From Anastrepha obliqua (Eukaryota > Arthropoda > Insecta > Diptera > Tephritidae): DNA of 64,000 nt. Position numbers and translations under genes: made by a program. Positions 44,026-54,416 of the stretch are shown piece after piece. The notes beneath the pieces are model-generated. The model did not search any database, was not told the DNA's origin, and worked only from the letters and a program-made list of their open reading frames with translations. Numbering within the stretch: the stretch's first letter is position 1; each line of letters starts with the position of its first letter. The stretch is from positions 44,910,001 through 44,974,000 of the forward strand of contig NC_072893.1 of NCBI RefSeq assembly GCF_027943255.1, in the 5' to 3' direction.

Positions 44026-44254
44026 TTGGAGATCAAGGTAGGTTGCACTAAAGCGCCGTTTTGATACCATTATAAGACCTGCAAAACGCAGATATCCATA
44101 GCTGTTGATGTAACGGAGAAGGTTGGTGAGATTTAGGTTAGCGCACAGCCCCGGCTGTTGAAGAAAGGAGCACCCAATGACCGTAATCGTCTTGGTGGCA
44201 AACCCTCTGAAAAGTCCCCATAGCTTCTGCAATGAGGGTTAAATAGTAAACCTA
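44026..44254 (-). pseudogene. host I-group LINE, 3' part (left of nested insertion)
   Basis: The minus strand holds the decayed cysteine region, the spacer that in other copies follows it, and the 3' phrase TGGTATCAAAACGGCGC (about 44060-44076). It is continuous in sequence with 45231-45715 once the nested LINE is removed, as judged by comparison with the uninterrupted relative at 13540-13690. Confidence 0.75.
44244..44254. repeat. 11-bp target-site duplication, left copy
   Basis: TAGTAAACCTA here is repeated exactly at 45220-45230, bracketing the inserted LINE. Confidence 0.85.
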
Positions 44255-45219
44255 TGGAACCATGAAGAAGGGAGGAGTTACATTTTTATACAGATGGTTC
44301 CAAGCTAGACGATAAAGTTGGCTATGGAGTATTTTCGAAAGAATTAGGACTGGAACTATCCGTTCGACTACCAGACTACTGCAGCGTTTATCAGTCAGAA
44401 GTTCTAGCCATAAAAGAAGTGGCTACATACCTAAATATGCATGTCGTAACAAAAACGACTATAAATATATTCTCGGATAGCCAAGCGGCCATTAAATCAA
44501 TGAATGTGACTATACTAAGATCAAAGATTGCACAAGAATGCTAAGCAGCCCTAAATGATATTAGCGTCGTATTCAAGGTCAGCCTCATTTGGGTTCCGGG
44601 GCACAGAGATATTGAGGGAAACTGTAAAGCTGATGAGCTAGCCAGAAAAGGTACTACTCTTGAACTGTTCCGTGGAACCATTGGAATACCTTTGGCCACG
44701 AGTAAATTAATAATAAAAAACAACATTACCCGAGAGGCCAATAGGTCATGCGAAGAAGAAGGTACATGCATAACAACCAGGCTACTATGGCCGCAAATAA
44801 AAAAAAGAGGACAAAGGAATTGCTTAACCTCTCAAGAGAAGATATCTCGAAGGACGTGGCTTGTGTCACCGGCCACTGGCTATTTGGCAGGTATTCCTTG
44901 AGACTAGGAGTATTCTCCCATGAATATTGTAAAAGTTGTAGAGATGAGGAAGAGGAAGAAACGGTTGAGCACTTCCTTTGCGATTGTCCAGCCTTAGCTA
45001 AAATCAGAGCAGGTTGTCTAGGTAAACACTTTTTCAATTCTCTTACAGAACTATCCGGCGCGGGGATTAGACCAATCCTACGCTTCATAAGAGCCTCAAA
45101 ATGGTTTAATGAAAATAAATAAACAAGGTTCCCGTGTCGCACGGTGGTATCACAATGGGCCTGTGAAGTCTAAGTGAGTTGGTCATACGGACCGACTACC
45201 ACCATAACCTAACCTAACC
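44255..45219 (+). mobile_element. I-group LINE, 5'-truncated, nested, 965 bp
   Basis: Retrotransposed fragment with perfect 11-bp target duplications. RNase H: FYTDGSKLDDKVGYGVFSKE (44285-44345), FSDSQAAIKSM (44471-44503), one stop (44541), then SLIWVPGHRDIEGNCKADEL (44583-44642), so all catalytic carboxylates appear present. After the linker GTTLELFRGTIGIPLATSKL and one frameshift, the frame to 45122 reads TGHWLFGRYSLRLGVFSHEY, CKSCRDEEEEETVEHFLCDC (44931-44990) and LRFIRASKWFNENK. A 3' UTR of about 100 bases contains GTATCACAATGGGCC and ends in AACCT repeats. The best-preserved I-group copy here. Confidence 0.9.
45201..45219 (+). repeat. AACCT tail of nested LINE
   Basis: ATAACCTAACCTAACC at the 3' terminus, immediately before the target duplication. 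Confidence 0.8.
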
Positions 45220-45715
45220 TAGTAAACCTAACTATAATATTTGCCGATAACCCAGTGGCCGGTGAACACAGCTAAGAGTTTGGAAATTGAGTGGCGTGGC
45301 GTACCCAGGACTTTCTGAGTCTTTCGTCTATAGTACTGGTCCTCCTCTGTCTATTAGAGAAACAACTGCGGATAGAGGACGGAAGACAGCTGCTCTTACC
45401 CTTTTGTCATTTTGGATCCATCTTTCTGCCATCCATACTGTTCTATTACAAAACCAGGGCTCTTGCCAAAGTTTACTCTTGGAAAAATGTAGTCTGACCT
45501 TCCGTTTTTGCCTTTTGTGCTACTGTGAACAAAAAGCCGTTGTGAGAATTGTCCAGTCATCCTCAGGATTAGTTACTACTTATTTGATTGGATGCCAGTC
45601 GATAAGTCTTTCTATTGCCGCCGCTGTAGTTGTGCTCATAACTCCAGTTACAAATATTCCTGCAGTACTTTGCACGCTTTCCTTTCCTTCTTTCCCGTTC
45701 TTTTAACGTACGCCA
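45220..45715 (-). pseudogene. host I-group LINE, upstream part (right of nested insertion)
   Basis: Starts with the right copy of the target duplication (45220-45230). Up to about 45345 it matches the minus-strand LINE at 13590-13690 (GTTTGGAAATNGANTGGCGTGG and the GAGTC/GTCC TTCGTNTATNGTACTGG phrases). Further out the minus strand reads CKVLQEYL and near 45700 HGSLVWWPACDKM, corresponding to the LYGxLVWWxALxK block after the reverse-transcriptase palm. Very decayed. The 139-codon plus-strand ORF here is antisense and not a gene. Confidence 0.6.
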
Positions 45716-45774
45716 TTTTATCACACGCCGGCCACCATACTAGCGAACCATGAAGCACTTTTGGTCTAATAACT

Positions 45775-46060
45775 GCCATGTATAGCTAATGTGTGACTAT
45801 CATTCGGAAGTGCGTAGGTTCAAATCTCCGTATATGAATATTAAATAATTGAAATATGCTTTTGCTGATAACATGTTTTTGTCATGAAAGAGCTGCTTAT
45901 AAAAATCATTTGCCGTTCGGTGTTTGCTTAAAACTGTAGGCCCGCCATTTGTAAAACAATCTCGATATTGTTTGTACACCTCAAATAGGAGAGTGAGTTG
46001 GGCCAAACACCTAACAGAAGTCTACGCGCCTATTATTAATTGTTTTTTTATTTTTATATC
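45775..46060 (+). mobile_element. tRNA-derived SINE, copy C
   Basis: A-box-like TAGCTAATGTG (45783-45793) and B-box GGTTCAAATCTCC (45817-45829, the best B box of the four copies), with about 10 bp lost between them. The body retains TTTTGTCATGAAAGAGCTGC, TTATAAAAATCATTTGCCGTTC, GTAGGCCCGCCATTTGT and TTGGGCCAAACACC, in the order of copy A. Confidence 0.75.
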
Positions 46061-47299
46061 CAATGTGTGAGTCGTGGAGAGCGCCAAGCCTTACCGAACA
46101 TTTTCCTGCTTGCGATAAAGGATTACGAGCTTTCTTTGCTCTTCCTTCTTAGGTATTTAGTCGATGGTGTTAAGTGTTAATTCTACCCCGGCAAGTATCG
46201 GTGGTGACTAGTTGGGAATCTTCTACTTTCTTGTGAACCGAAATTCCATAAGAAGCCATGATTTTATTTAAAGAAGTGCAAATGGCTTGAATATTTTAGT
46301 ATGTCACAACACTTTCTTGACAAACTGTATGCACGAGGATACTACCTACACAAGTATGCACTAACATTTTGGGTGAATACAAGGAATTTAAACGTCTGAA
46401 TCCACTGTCAGGTCTGAAAATGAAGCGACTGACATGCGAGCATCTTTTTGTTGTGCATTGGATTTATTGTTATTGTTGTTAAGACTGTTGCATGAGCTAC
46501 TTACAAGCTCTTACAACGCCAGTACATATGCACGCATTTAAATAGACTTACACACACTTAAAGAACTACATGTATGTGCGCATCCTTGTAGTCATGCACC
46601 ACAAACACTCAACTTTTGCGAGTGAAATTGAAACCAACCACTTCACACATACCAACATAATTACAAACATATCTACATACGCGCATACATACACATTGGT
46701 TAATATAACCAATTACAGTACAGTTTCGTATTACATTCAACAGGCAGGCAGCCTTCCACAACCGCACAATGGCACACTTCCTTTTCGCCTGCCACTTCCC
46801 TTTCCAACACCACTTCCACATTCATTCACTAATTCTGTCAGCCTTAACGGAGGCGTCTGAAGAATAATTTCAACCGCATTCAGCTTCGCCAGCCGAAATA
46901 TCTGTTCACTTGACCATCCATCTGTTTTCTGGCTATCTTCCGCCCGCCCGCCTGCCTTCCTGCCTGCCTTCCTGCCTACTTGCTTGTCTGTCTGCCTACC
47001 TACCCAACTGCTTGTCCAATTGCTTGTCAGTCTGCTCTTCGCTCTGTTTTACTGATTTCCTTGTAGTGTTGCTGTTGTTGTTGTAGTTGGCACTGAGTTA
47101 ATAACTTGTAATGCGAGTAAGTGGCTTCCAGGCAGGCCACTTTGTAGCACCCACATGTGACAACAATAAGTGCAACAACACCACAAATATCATTAACAAC
47201 GGCAGTGGCAGCCTCAATTGGAGGTCTTTAGTACTTGTAATCATCTGAATGTGTGTATGGGTGTATGAGTGTGTATAACGGGTGGTACACATACGAATA
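46061..47299. other. no recognised gene; CCTG/CCTA and TTG tracts
   Basis: An imperfect pyrimidine microsatellite (CCTGCCTTCC/TGCCTACC units) lies at 46943-47010 and a TTG run at 47063-47082. An open frame at 46570-46860 (Thr/His/Pro-rich) has no motif. May be unique DNA. Confidence 0.45.
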
Positions 47300-48240
47300 T
47301 CTATTTGAAAATAAGTTGCTTTTAAAATTTACAATACAAGTGGTTCAAATTCGGAGTGTAAAAAATAATTTGAATGCTACATTTTCTGCAACATTTTATT
47401 TCTTAGGTACCCAACTCGAGTCCTGAACTAAATCAGAACACAAACACGATTTCTGAAAATATTTCTACTCTTGCGGCTTCGATTTATCCATTATTTCCTT
47501 TCGGCTGTTCGCGTTCCCCATTTAAGGGATTTTAACTCGACCAAACAGAAAAAAATCGCACGGGGCCATATTAGTTGAATTCTATTGCTGTTGAATGGTA
47601 TTCGCTTAGTTCTTGGTCAAAAATTAACGGATTTTGATAGCACTGTGCGACGGTGCGCTATCAGGGTGCAAAATCTTCGAGTTGTTTTCCCACAAATTAT
47701 TTATTTTTAGGCGAATTGCTTAGCAGTTCGCCACTCATTCGCCTGATGTCTGGAATGAGCGTCGTACTCATAAGCCCACGTCTCATCTTCTGTAATGATG
47801 CGCCGGATTGAACCTTTGAAATCATGTCTTTGTCGATAACAACGCGGCCCTTTGTTTGCATGAAATTCAGGTCCTTTGGAACCAACTTTTGAGCAACATG
47901 CCGCAAACCCAAAACAGTAACAGCAAAGTTCTGAATGGATCCATAAGCAATGTTCGAGTCCTCTGTCACTTTTCTGATGGCTAATTTGGGATTATTGATC
48001 AACTTTTCTTTCACTTTATTCATGCTTTCATCAGTTTTCGATGGCGACAGCCTCCTCGATGGACTCACTAACTCTTCTGAAGCATTCATGCCACTCGTGA
48101 ACGGCTGTTTTCTTTAGAAAATTATCCGCGAAACAGTTTCCCGACATTTGTAAGGTTCTCGCTCCAATGAATCCATTTTTAACATATTATTTAATACAAA
48201 TGTCAATCCATTTTTAAAACTGTAATAAATCGAAAAGGTG
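47300..48240 (-). pseudogene. mariner transposase, DD34D, deletion copy
   Basis: The minus frame 48089-47697 covers the DNA-binding part: PSKTDESMNKVKEKLINNPK, LAIRKVTEDSNIAYGSIQNF, LGLRHVAQKLVPKDLNFMQ. Shifted, Asp 1 follows in TEDETWAYEYD (about 47768-47800). A deletion leads to ILHPDSAPSH with Asp 2 (about 47660-47690) and, after stops, MAPCDFFLFGRVKIP with Asp 3 (about 47530-47570). The TGDETWxYEYD and PYSPDMAPCDFFLF wording is that of the family represented at 3.7-4.7 kb, but a different subfamily. A possible TIR lies near 47280-47300, not proven. Confidence 0.78.
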
Positions 48241-48505
48241 GATCAAGACAACGCAGATTTTACAAACGCCAAGCAGTGACGATGAAATTTTGGTAGGAAT
48301 GTCAACCACAGATATGAGAACCTAGGTTGGCTTAGGGTTGGCAATCGCATCGCACATAGGAACAGCAATGCCACCGAGACCACGAAAAGGGTCCATTGTG
48401 AGTAACCTAACAAAAAAAGAAAAGAAGATAAACAGAACTCAAATCAGTTGAATTAGAGTTTCACCTGGTGGTTGCTCCAAGAATTTTTGATCAAGGTGGT
48501 GTATA
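48241..48505. other. no recognised feature
   Basis: Short spacer between two mariners; nothing recognised. Confidence 0.45.
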
Positions 48506-48507
48506 CA

Positions 48508-49199
48508 CAGGGTTTGATTGAAAAGTAATGAGCCTTCCCGCGTGGAGCGTCTGCCAAGCTATCAACCGAATCGGCTGGTGGGGGAAAATGATCGTTGGAC
48601 CTTCCCCTTCCACTAGAAACCGGTCTCAGTTCGCTGGGAACAGCGGTGCAGTCAACATCGCTCCGCGCGGGAAAGCTGTTTTAAAAGTGTGTTAGGATTT
48701 TGCAGTGGTGAAAATGCAGCGATCGTTCGAGCAACGTTACTAGATCAAATTTTGCGTAAAGCTAAACAGTTTGTACCTTCAGAAAGCACTGTAAACGCGG
48801 CATTTTACAAAGAAGTGCTCCTTCGGCTTCCTTCGGAAGTGGGTTCGGCCCGACCTCGTCAACAATTGGACCCTTCATCCAAGATGAAGGGGATCCGGTG
48901 CTTCCCCACCCTCGCTACAGCCCAGACCTGTCCCCCCCGGACTTCTTCTTGTTCCCGCGCCTGAAAAGAAAGCTGAAGCTGAGGGAAGGCGTTTCGACTC
49001 CATCGAGGCGATCCAAAAAACTGGTACAGCCGAATTGAACGCGATTCCGGCGGATGAGTTTAAAATATGTTTCCTGCAGTAGAAGGACCGCTACCAGCGG
49101 TGTATTGACGCTAAAGGTCCTATTTTGAAGAATATTAGTTGTATAAGCCAAAAGGTTTAATAAAACTGCTTGCAAAAAATACTTTTCAATCAAACCCTG
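48508..49199 (+). mobile_element. mariner deletion derivative, about 690 bp, TIRs
   Basis: Left CAGGGTTTGATTGAAAAGTA and right (reverse complement CAGGGTTTGATTGAAAAGTA) TIRs are the same over 20 bases. TA follows on the right (49200-49201); on the left a CA pair separates the TIR from TATA. The 5' 200 bp are nearly the same as those of the copy at 52067. The interior has lost most of the transposase. Confidence 0.88.
48714..49140 (+). pseudogene. mariner transposase remnant with core deleted
   Basis: Starts MQRSFEQRY then a stop, IKFCVKLNS, and jumps (about 48765) to LYLQKAL / NAAFYKEVLLRLPSEVGSAR, the part between Asp 1 and Asp 2. It then jumps past Asp 2 to a frameshifted Asp 3 region (PHPRYSPDLSPPDFFLFPRLKRK-like DNA, about 48903-48975) and the tail FDSIEAIQKTGTAELNAIPA to RCIDAKGP. 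Asp 1 and Asp 2 are gone. Shared TIRs imply that the same transposase could have moved it. Confidence 0.83.
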
Positions 49200-49201
49200 T
49201 A

Positions 49202-49639
49202 GTTGCAGGCATAGTCGAAGTGTCGGGCATTGGGCACACTACAAAAACTAAGATATTTTTATGGCCAAAGCGGATGACTTTAACACCTAGGCAATGGATT
49301 GGGACAGTCCGACGTACAAATAAAAGAAGCGAAATTCTTCGCTTAACTCCCCATTACTATTGTGATTAGCTGGTCAATTTATACCTACCGGAATGGGGTC
49401 AGCCATAGATTCTGGCAAATGATTTCATTTCGTGAATGATCAAATGTAGATTGGATGAGACCTACAACCACAATGGCCATCAGGCTATCGTAATGGGTTT
49501 TACAGAAAGAAGGCTTAAGCTGCACCCAAACTGACAAGACCAAAGTGCAGTGACAGAAGCTTGATAGCGAAGCTCCTAAATACATGATTGAGCAATTTCA
49601 ATCCGCAGTTGGTTCCATTGGGAATAGAATGAAACAAGA
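49202..49639. other. no recognised gene
   Basis: No family resemblance; short frames only. Confidence 0.4.
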
Positions 49640-50000
49640 AGTTTCATAATCCGGACGATTAATGCGTAAGCATATATCTTCAAGCTGCTGGCTTCAAAAT
49701 GCCTACGTGCTAGACGTAGGATGCTCCACAGTAGAACGAGACACGATGCTCATAATTTCAGATCAGCAAGGCAGTCGTTAAAAAGAGCTTTCAAAACTAG
49801 TAAGCGAGAAAAACAAGCAAACGAACCTTTGCGGAGAAGCTGATATCAACCTCTGGGGCACTGGCTACCGAGTGATACCGGACTCTTTTTTCTCCAAATC
49901 TTTGCCACACTGCAATCAAAACGAAGCGGACATCCCTCGAACTCTAGATGTCTTTGTGCTAAATTCTTTCCAATCTGATGAGATGTTAAATTGATGAGAT
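49640..50000 (+). pseudogene. R1-like LINE fragment, pre-RT region
   Basis: The plus frames read SKREKQANEPL and, shifted, CGEADINLWGTGYRVI (about 49832-49880), resembling the C-x-x-x-D-x-x-P-W-G-x-x-Y-R-x-V block that precedes the reverse transcriptase in R1-type proteins, with a basic LKRAFKxSKR stretch just before it, as expected. Stops interrupt both. A weak but ordered match; no other domain nearby. Confidence 0.45.
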
Positions 50001-50639
50001 CAATCGCAGAGAGGATCCTGAGTATTGATCACTAACAAGGCAGTCTCTCTGGATCTTTACATAATTTGCATGTGGTAATCTAGTTTTTTAGTGGACTAAT
50101 GCCATCAATGTCAAAGTGAAATATAATCGAAAATATGCCTGTAATGGGATCACCCTGTAAAAGAGCGCGCAAATTGTAAGCGTGTTTATGCCCATTGTAC
50201 TTTTGGTTTATGGCGTTTAATGCAATAAATAATGAAATAATCAACAGTTACCAGTCCTTCTTCTTCATTTTGTTGAGCTTCTGTTTTCGTCGCTCGCATT
50301 AAATACTGCCATATTAAGCTCTCGCTACTCATTACCGTCGTTGCAAGCTGGTTACATCTGAATCTGAATTATATTGCTCGTTTGCTGGAAGAGGTCATAA
50401 CCTAAAATTAAGAGAGGGAAAGGGAGGGAGAGAAGGAAATAGGTGTTTACTTTTACATAAAGAGAAGCCAAGGTAGAGGGAATGCGGAAAAACCCGCTAC
50501 TCGGCTCTTAGTGACTTTGACAGAATAAGCTGTTTCGAGGTCGTTGTACAGTTTTCTTTACATTTCCGCTTGTTTGAAAATACATTTTTTCTCACTATTC
50601 TCTTTTCTATTATCTCCGTTTAACTATAACTTTTTTTTT
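50001..50639. other. no recognised gene
   Basis: Includes a purine-rich AGAGAGGGAAAGGGAGGGAG tract at 50410-50440. No coding signal. Confidence 0.45.
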
Positions 50640-50985
50640 GATTTGCTGTAGCAGAGATTTGATAGAAGCCCTGGGCATCTTATTGGGTAGTGGAAGCAAA
50701 ATTTCGACTGAGTATTGGGTTCAGAAAGCTGTGTACACAATGGGTGTCGCATTCAGCATTCGCTAGCAATGTAATAAAAACACACTCGAATGCGACTTTC
50801 TCAGCAAAATTTAGATTGTTTTTGGAAAAGAAAAAGCGGAATTTATGCATCGAATATTCACTATGGATAATACTTGGGTCTATCACCATGATCCTAAATC
50901 AAAACAGGAGGCTAAAGAGTGTTGTGACCCTGGTTTTTCGGCTCCGAAACGAGTTCGTGTCAAGAAATCGGCCAAGAAGTTATTA
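50640..50985 (+). pseudogene. mariner transposase fragment, same family as 42.96 kb
   Basis: Frameshifted counterparts of RDLIEALGILLGSGSKIST, EYWVQKAVYTMGV, a RFLxxKKKAEFMHRIFTMDNTWVYHHD-type Asp 1 block in which DET has become DNT (about 50845-50890), and SAPKRVRVKKSAKKLL. The matching DNA in 43250-43530 (TCAAAA-GAGGCTAAAGAGT, GGCTCCGAAACGAGTTCG) is close. Its right end is cut by the DD41D element at about 50986. Confidence 0.75.
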
Positions 50986-50989
50986 TATA

Positions 50990-51805
50990 GGGTAAAATCT
51001 GCTTTTTGAATCGGCTATAAAAAAAACTAATCAATATTTTTTCAAACTTTCTTCTTTTATTTTGAAGATTGAACATTGTCATTTATGAATGAAAAATAAT
51101 ATCGCTCAAATGACTGCTACGACTGGCTTTACAGTAGGCCATTCGATCAACCTAATTTTTAAGCACATTTTCGATTGTTTGGGCTCCAATTTCATGAATG
51201 GCAACTTCGATTTTGTATTTTAAAGCATCAATTGTCTCTGGATGGTTCGCATAGCATTTGTCCTTAACGGCTCCCCACAAAACATAGTCCAACGGGCATA
51301 AATCACAGCTCCGAGGCGGCCAATTGATATCGGGATTTCGCCTGATTATTCGGTTTTCAAAAACGGTAGCCAAAAGTTCGAGTGTAACTTTGGCAGTGTG
51401 ACAAGTTGCACCGTCCTGTTGAAACCAAATGTCGTCCATGTCATCCTCTTCAATTTTTATAAACAAAAACTCGTTGAGCATGTCACGGTAACGCTCGCCA
51501 TTTACTGTAACCGCGGCTCCTCGCTCATTTTCGAAAGAAATGGCCCGATGATGCCGCCAGACGAAAAACCGCACCAAACAGTGACTCGTTGTGGATGCAT
51601 TTGCTTCTCTACAGTAACGTGTGGATTTTCTGAGCCACAAATCCGACAATTTTGCTTATTGACATAGCCACCGATATGAAAATCAGAAAAGAAGCAGAAG
51701 ACTCACCTCTTTGGAGATAGGTTTTCAATATTTCGTAATGCCATTTGTGTTACCATTCTTAAAAATATAGGTGGTTCAAAAACCAAACGCTATATGGCCC
51801 ACCGC
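50990..51805 (-). mobile_element. DD41D mariner, second copy of the 20.1 kb subfamily
   Basis: The right end, reverse-complemented, reads GGTGGGCCATATAGCGTTTG; the left end retains GTAAAATCTGCTTTTTGAAT but its last bases are lost. Internally it follows the 20074-20975 copy closely, including the same missing DNA-binding segment. It sits in a mariner fragment on the left and against a SINE on the right. Confidence 0.85.
51152..51700 (-). pseudogene. DD41D transposase lacking helix-turn-helix, copy 2
   Basis: The minus strand shows the FHIGGYVNKQNC block (about 51650-51690; the SDEA part is reduced), the misframed stretch shared with copy 1, then NGERYRDMLNEFLFIKIEED, Asp 2 in WFQQDGATCH (about 51403-51432), SCDLCPLDYVLWG with Asp 3, 41 residues on, and DALKYKIEVAIHEIGAQTIE to NVLKN (stop about 51152). 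The frame 51649-51152 is unbroken across the catalytic region. Asp 1 has probably been lost here, unlike copy 1. Confidence 0.85.
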
Positions 51806-51809
51806 GTAT

Positions 51810-52060
51810 ATATATATATATATATATGTATATAATTGGCGCATACACCCTCTTTGGGTATTTGGCCGAGCTCCTCCTCCTATTTGTGGTGTGCGTCTTG
51901 ATGCTGTTCCACAAATGGAGGGACCTACAGTTTCAAGCCGATTCCGAACAGCAGATGTTTTATGAGGAGCTTTTTTCATGGCAGAAATACACTCGGAGGT
52001 TTGCCTTTGCCTGCCGAGGGGCTACCGCTATGAGAAAAAAACTTTTTCTTAATTCAGAAG
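51810..52060 (-). mobile_element. tRNA-derived SINE, copy D, head missing
   Basis: Reverse-complemented it reads TTTTTTCTCATAGCGGTAGC, CGGCAGGCAAAGGCAAACCTC, TTTCTGCCATGAAAAAAGCTC, ACATCTGCTGTTCGGAATCG, GTAGGTCCCTCCATTTGTGG and AGGAGGAGGAGCTCGGCC, the body of copy A in order. It ends in an (AT) run at 51806-51829. The tRNA-like head is absent; a mariner starts just beyond, at 52067. Confidence 0.8.
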
Positions 52061-52066
52061 ATATTA

Positions 52067-52795
<729 letters not shown>

Positions 52796-53399
52796 TTTTT
52801 TTCTTCAGTCATCTTATAGTAAATTATTTCAAGTATGTTGTGTCAAAATTTTAAGTGGATCGGAGCAGAACTCTCAAAGTTGTAGCCTTTGTAGGCACTC
52901 TACCTCGAATGCGGAGCATCGATAATTTTTCAGAGTCATTTTTTCAAACGCGTTTTTCCCGAAACGACTTTTAGGTGGCAATCACAACTCCGAAACTATT
53001 CAACCGATTCTTTTCAAATTCGGCACACGTTTTCTAAATCAAAAATACCTCCAACCCCCCCCCCCCCCCCCCCTACTGTTTTTTTTAATTTTTTTTTTTA
53101 AGGTTGTTTTTCACTTACATTACGTCATACTTTAACTGAAAAATTCGACTTTTTTAGTTTCAGATGATTCTACAACGAATGCCGATTGGCACCGCAGAGC
53201 ACCTCTCGAAAAACATATCTCCAAAAAAACTCTGTCATGGGCTTATTTGTCAATATTTTATTATGAATATTTTTTAAAAACTTATTGAAAAGATGTACAA
53301 TAACATGCAACTGATTTTATTAAAGTATCTTAAGCCATATTTCTGTAAAAAATTCAAAAAAAAAGTGTTTTTTTTTTAGCGCTAAACCCTACCACCCCC
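52796..53399. other. TTAA-type element remnant (possible)
   Basis: Contains AACGCGTTTTTCCCGAAACG (52950-52969) followed by ACTCCGAAACTATTCAACCG, the same order as ACGCGTTTTTCTCAAAACTA and GAAAAGTTATTCACCGATTT in the 22.5 kb element. The right side ends in ACCACCCCC before TTAA (53400-53403). No clear left TIR, so it is only a relative. A 19-base C run is at 53055-53073. Confidence 0.4.
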
Positions 53400-53403
53400 T
53401 TAA

Positions 53404-54039
53404 TAAGGAGACCAGCAAATCATTCAATGAACAAAAATATGTAGCAAGAAGCTATGAATATTCTGAATTCTTGTAATATTCAAATAATAATTCATTGATC
53501 TTCGTATATTTACATACTTTATACGAAATTGAGTCATTTACGTTGTGCGATACTTCTCAATAATTTAATTTTCATTTGACAGAGAGGATGCGCATTTTAA
53601 TTCAATTGTCGTTGTGCTCTTGAGCAGCAAAGCGGAGTTGAGATGTGACAGCGCGAGTACATTCTTTACTTAGAAATGGGTTTGGTTGAATAAACGAAAA
53701 AGATTTGAAAATGCTTGGTTGCCATTTAGTATTTTCGGTGTACTCGGCTAAGCGTGTAATTGAAAATACTCGTAAAATTGAATACATTTTTCACAGACAC
53801 AAATCATTTAGTGCGTTTTGTGAATCTCGAGGCTGCTGAGGTTTATCTATCTCAGTAATTGGAAGTGCTTTATTTAGCAAAGTAGGAAATGAGGTACTTG
53901 AAGAGTCAAGTTGATTGACAAGTGACTTTGGATGAATATGTAATACAATTTTTGTATGTATGTATGATGAATGTAACTTCTGTTTGGTTTCCAAGTATAA
54001 GGTATTCCACATAAACTAATTGGTCTGATAAAGGAAAGC
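53404..54039. other. no recognised gene
   Basis: AT-rich; frames at 53602-54012 show no motif. Confidence 0.45.
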
Positions 54040-54416
54040 TATAGACATGCGAACTACTAGGTCCTGCACGCACAAAAGATTACTTCCGGTGCTGAGCGGT
54101 GTACGAAAAGGATGCGTATTGCCTCCAATGCTGTTTCTTCTTGTCATCGAGGAGTCATATGCGCTGCTTTCAGTAATGAAAATCAACAGAAAGGCAATCA
54201 ATTTTTCAGGTACCTGGCATACGCGGATGATATCTGCCTACCTACTTATAAATTTTGCGACCAGAAATTACTCACTCAAGCCATACATGAAGAGCTTCAA
54301 GGTACCGACGTCAAGATCCACGCTAGAAAAACGCATGTGATGCATATCAATGAGATCACATCAGAGCCGGTTGCAGTGGACGCAACACAGTACGAAGGTG
54401 CAAAGAAATTTTGCTT
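54040..54416 (+). pseudogene. LINE family B reverse transcriptase, left of nested mariner
   Basis: From about 54047, VLSGVRKGCVLPPMLFLLVI gives the block before the active site. In the next frame (54112-54416) FFRYLAYADDICLPTYKF holds the YADD catalytic motif (about 54211-54225), followed by LTQAIHEELQGTDVKIHARK and HVMHINEITSEPVAVDATQY ending at EGAKKFC. One frameshift separates the two. The sentence continues at 55361 after the mariner, giving KKFC-YLGCMV across the join. Confidence 0.88.

Noticed and set aside
45287..45706. 139-codon plus-strand ORF
   Set aside because: It is the antisense of a decayed minus-strand I-group LINE whose relatives are at 13.6 kb.
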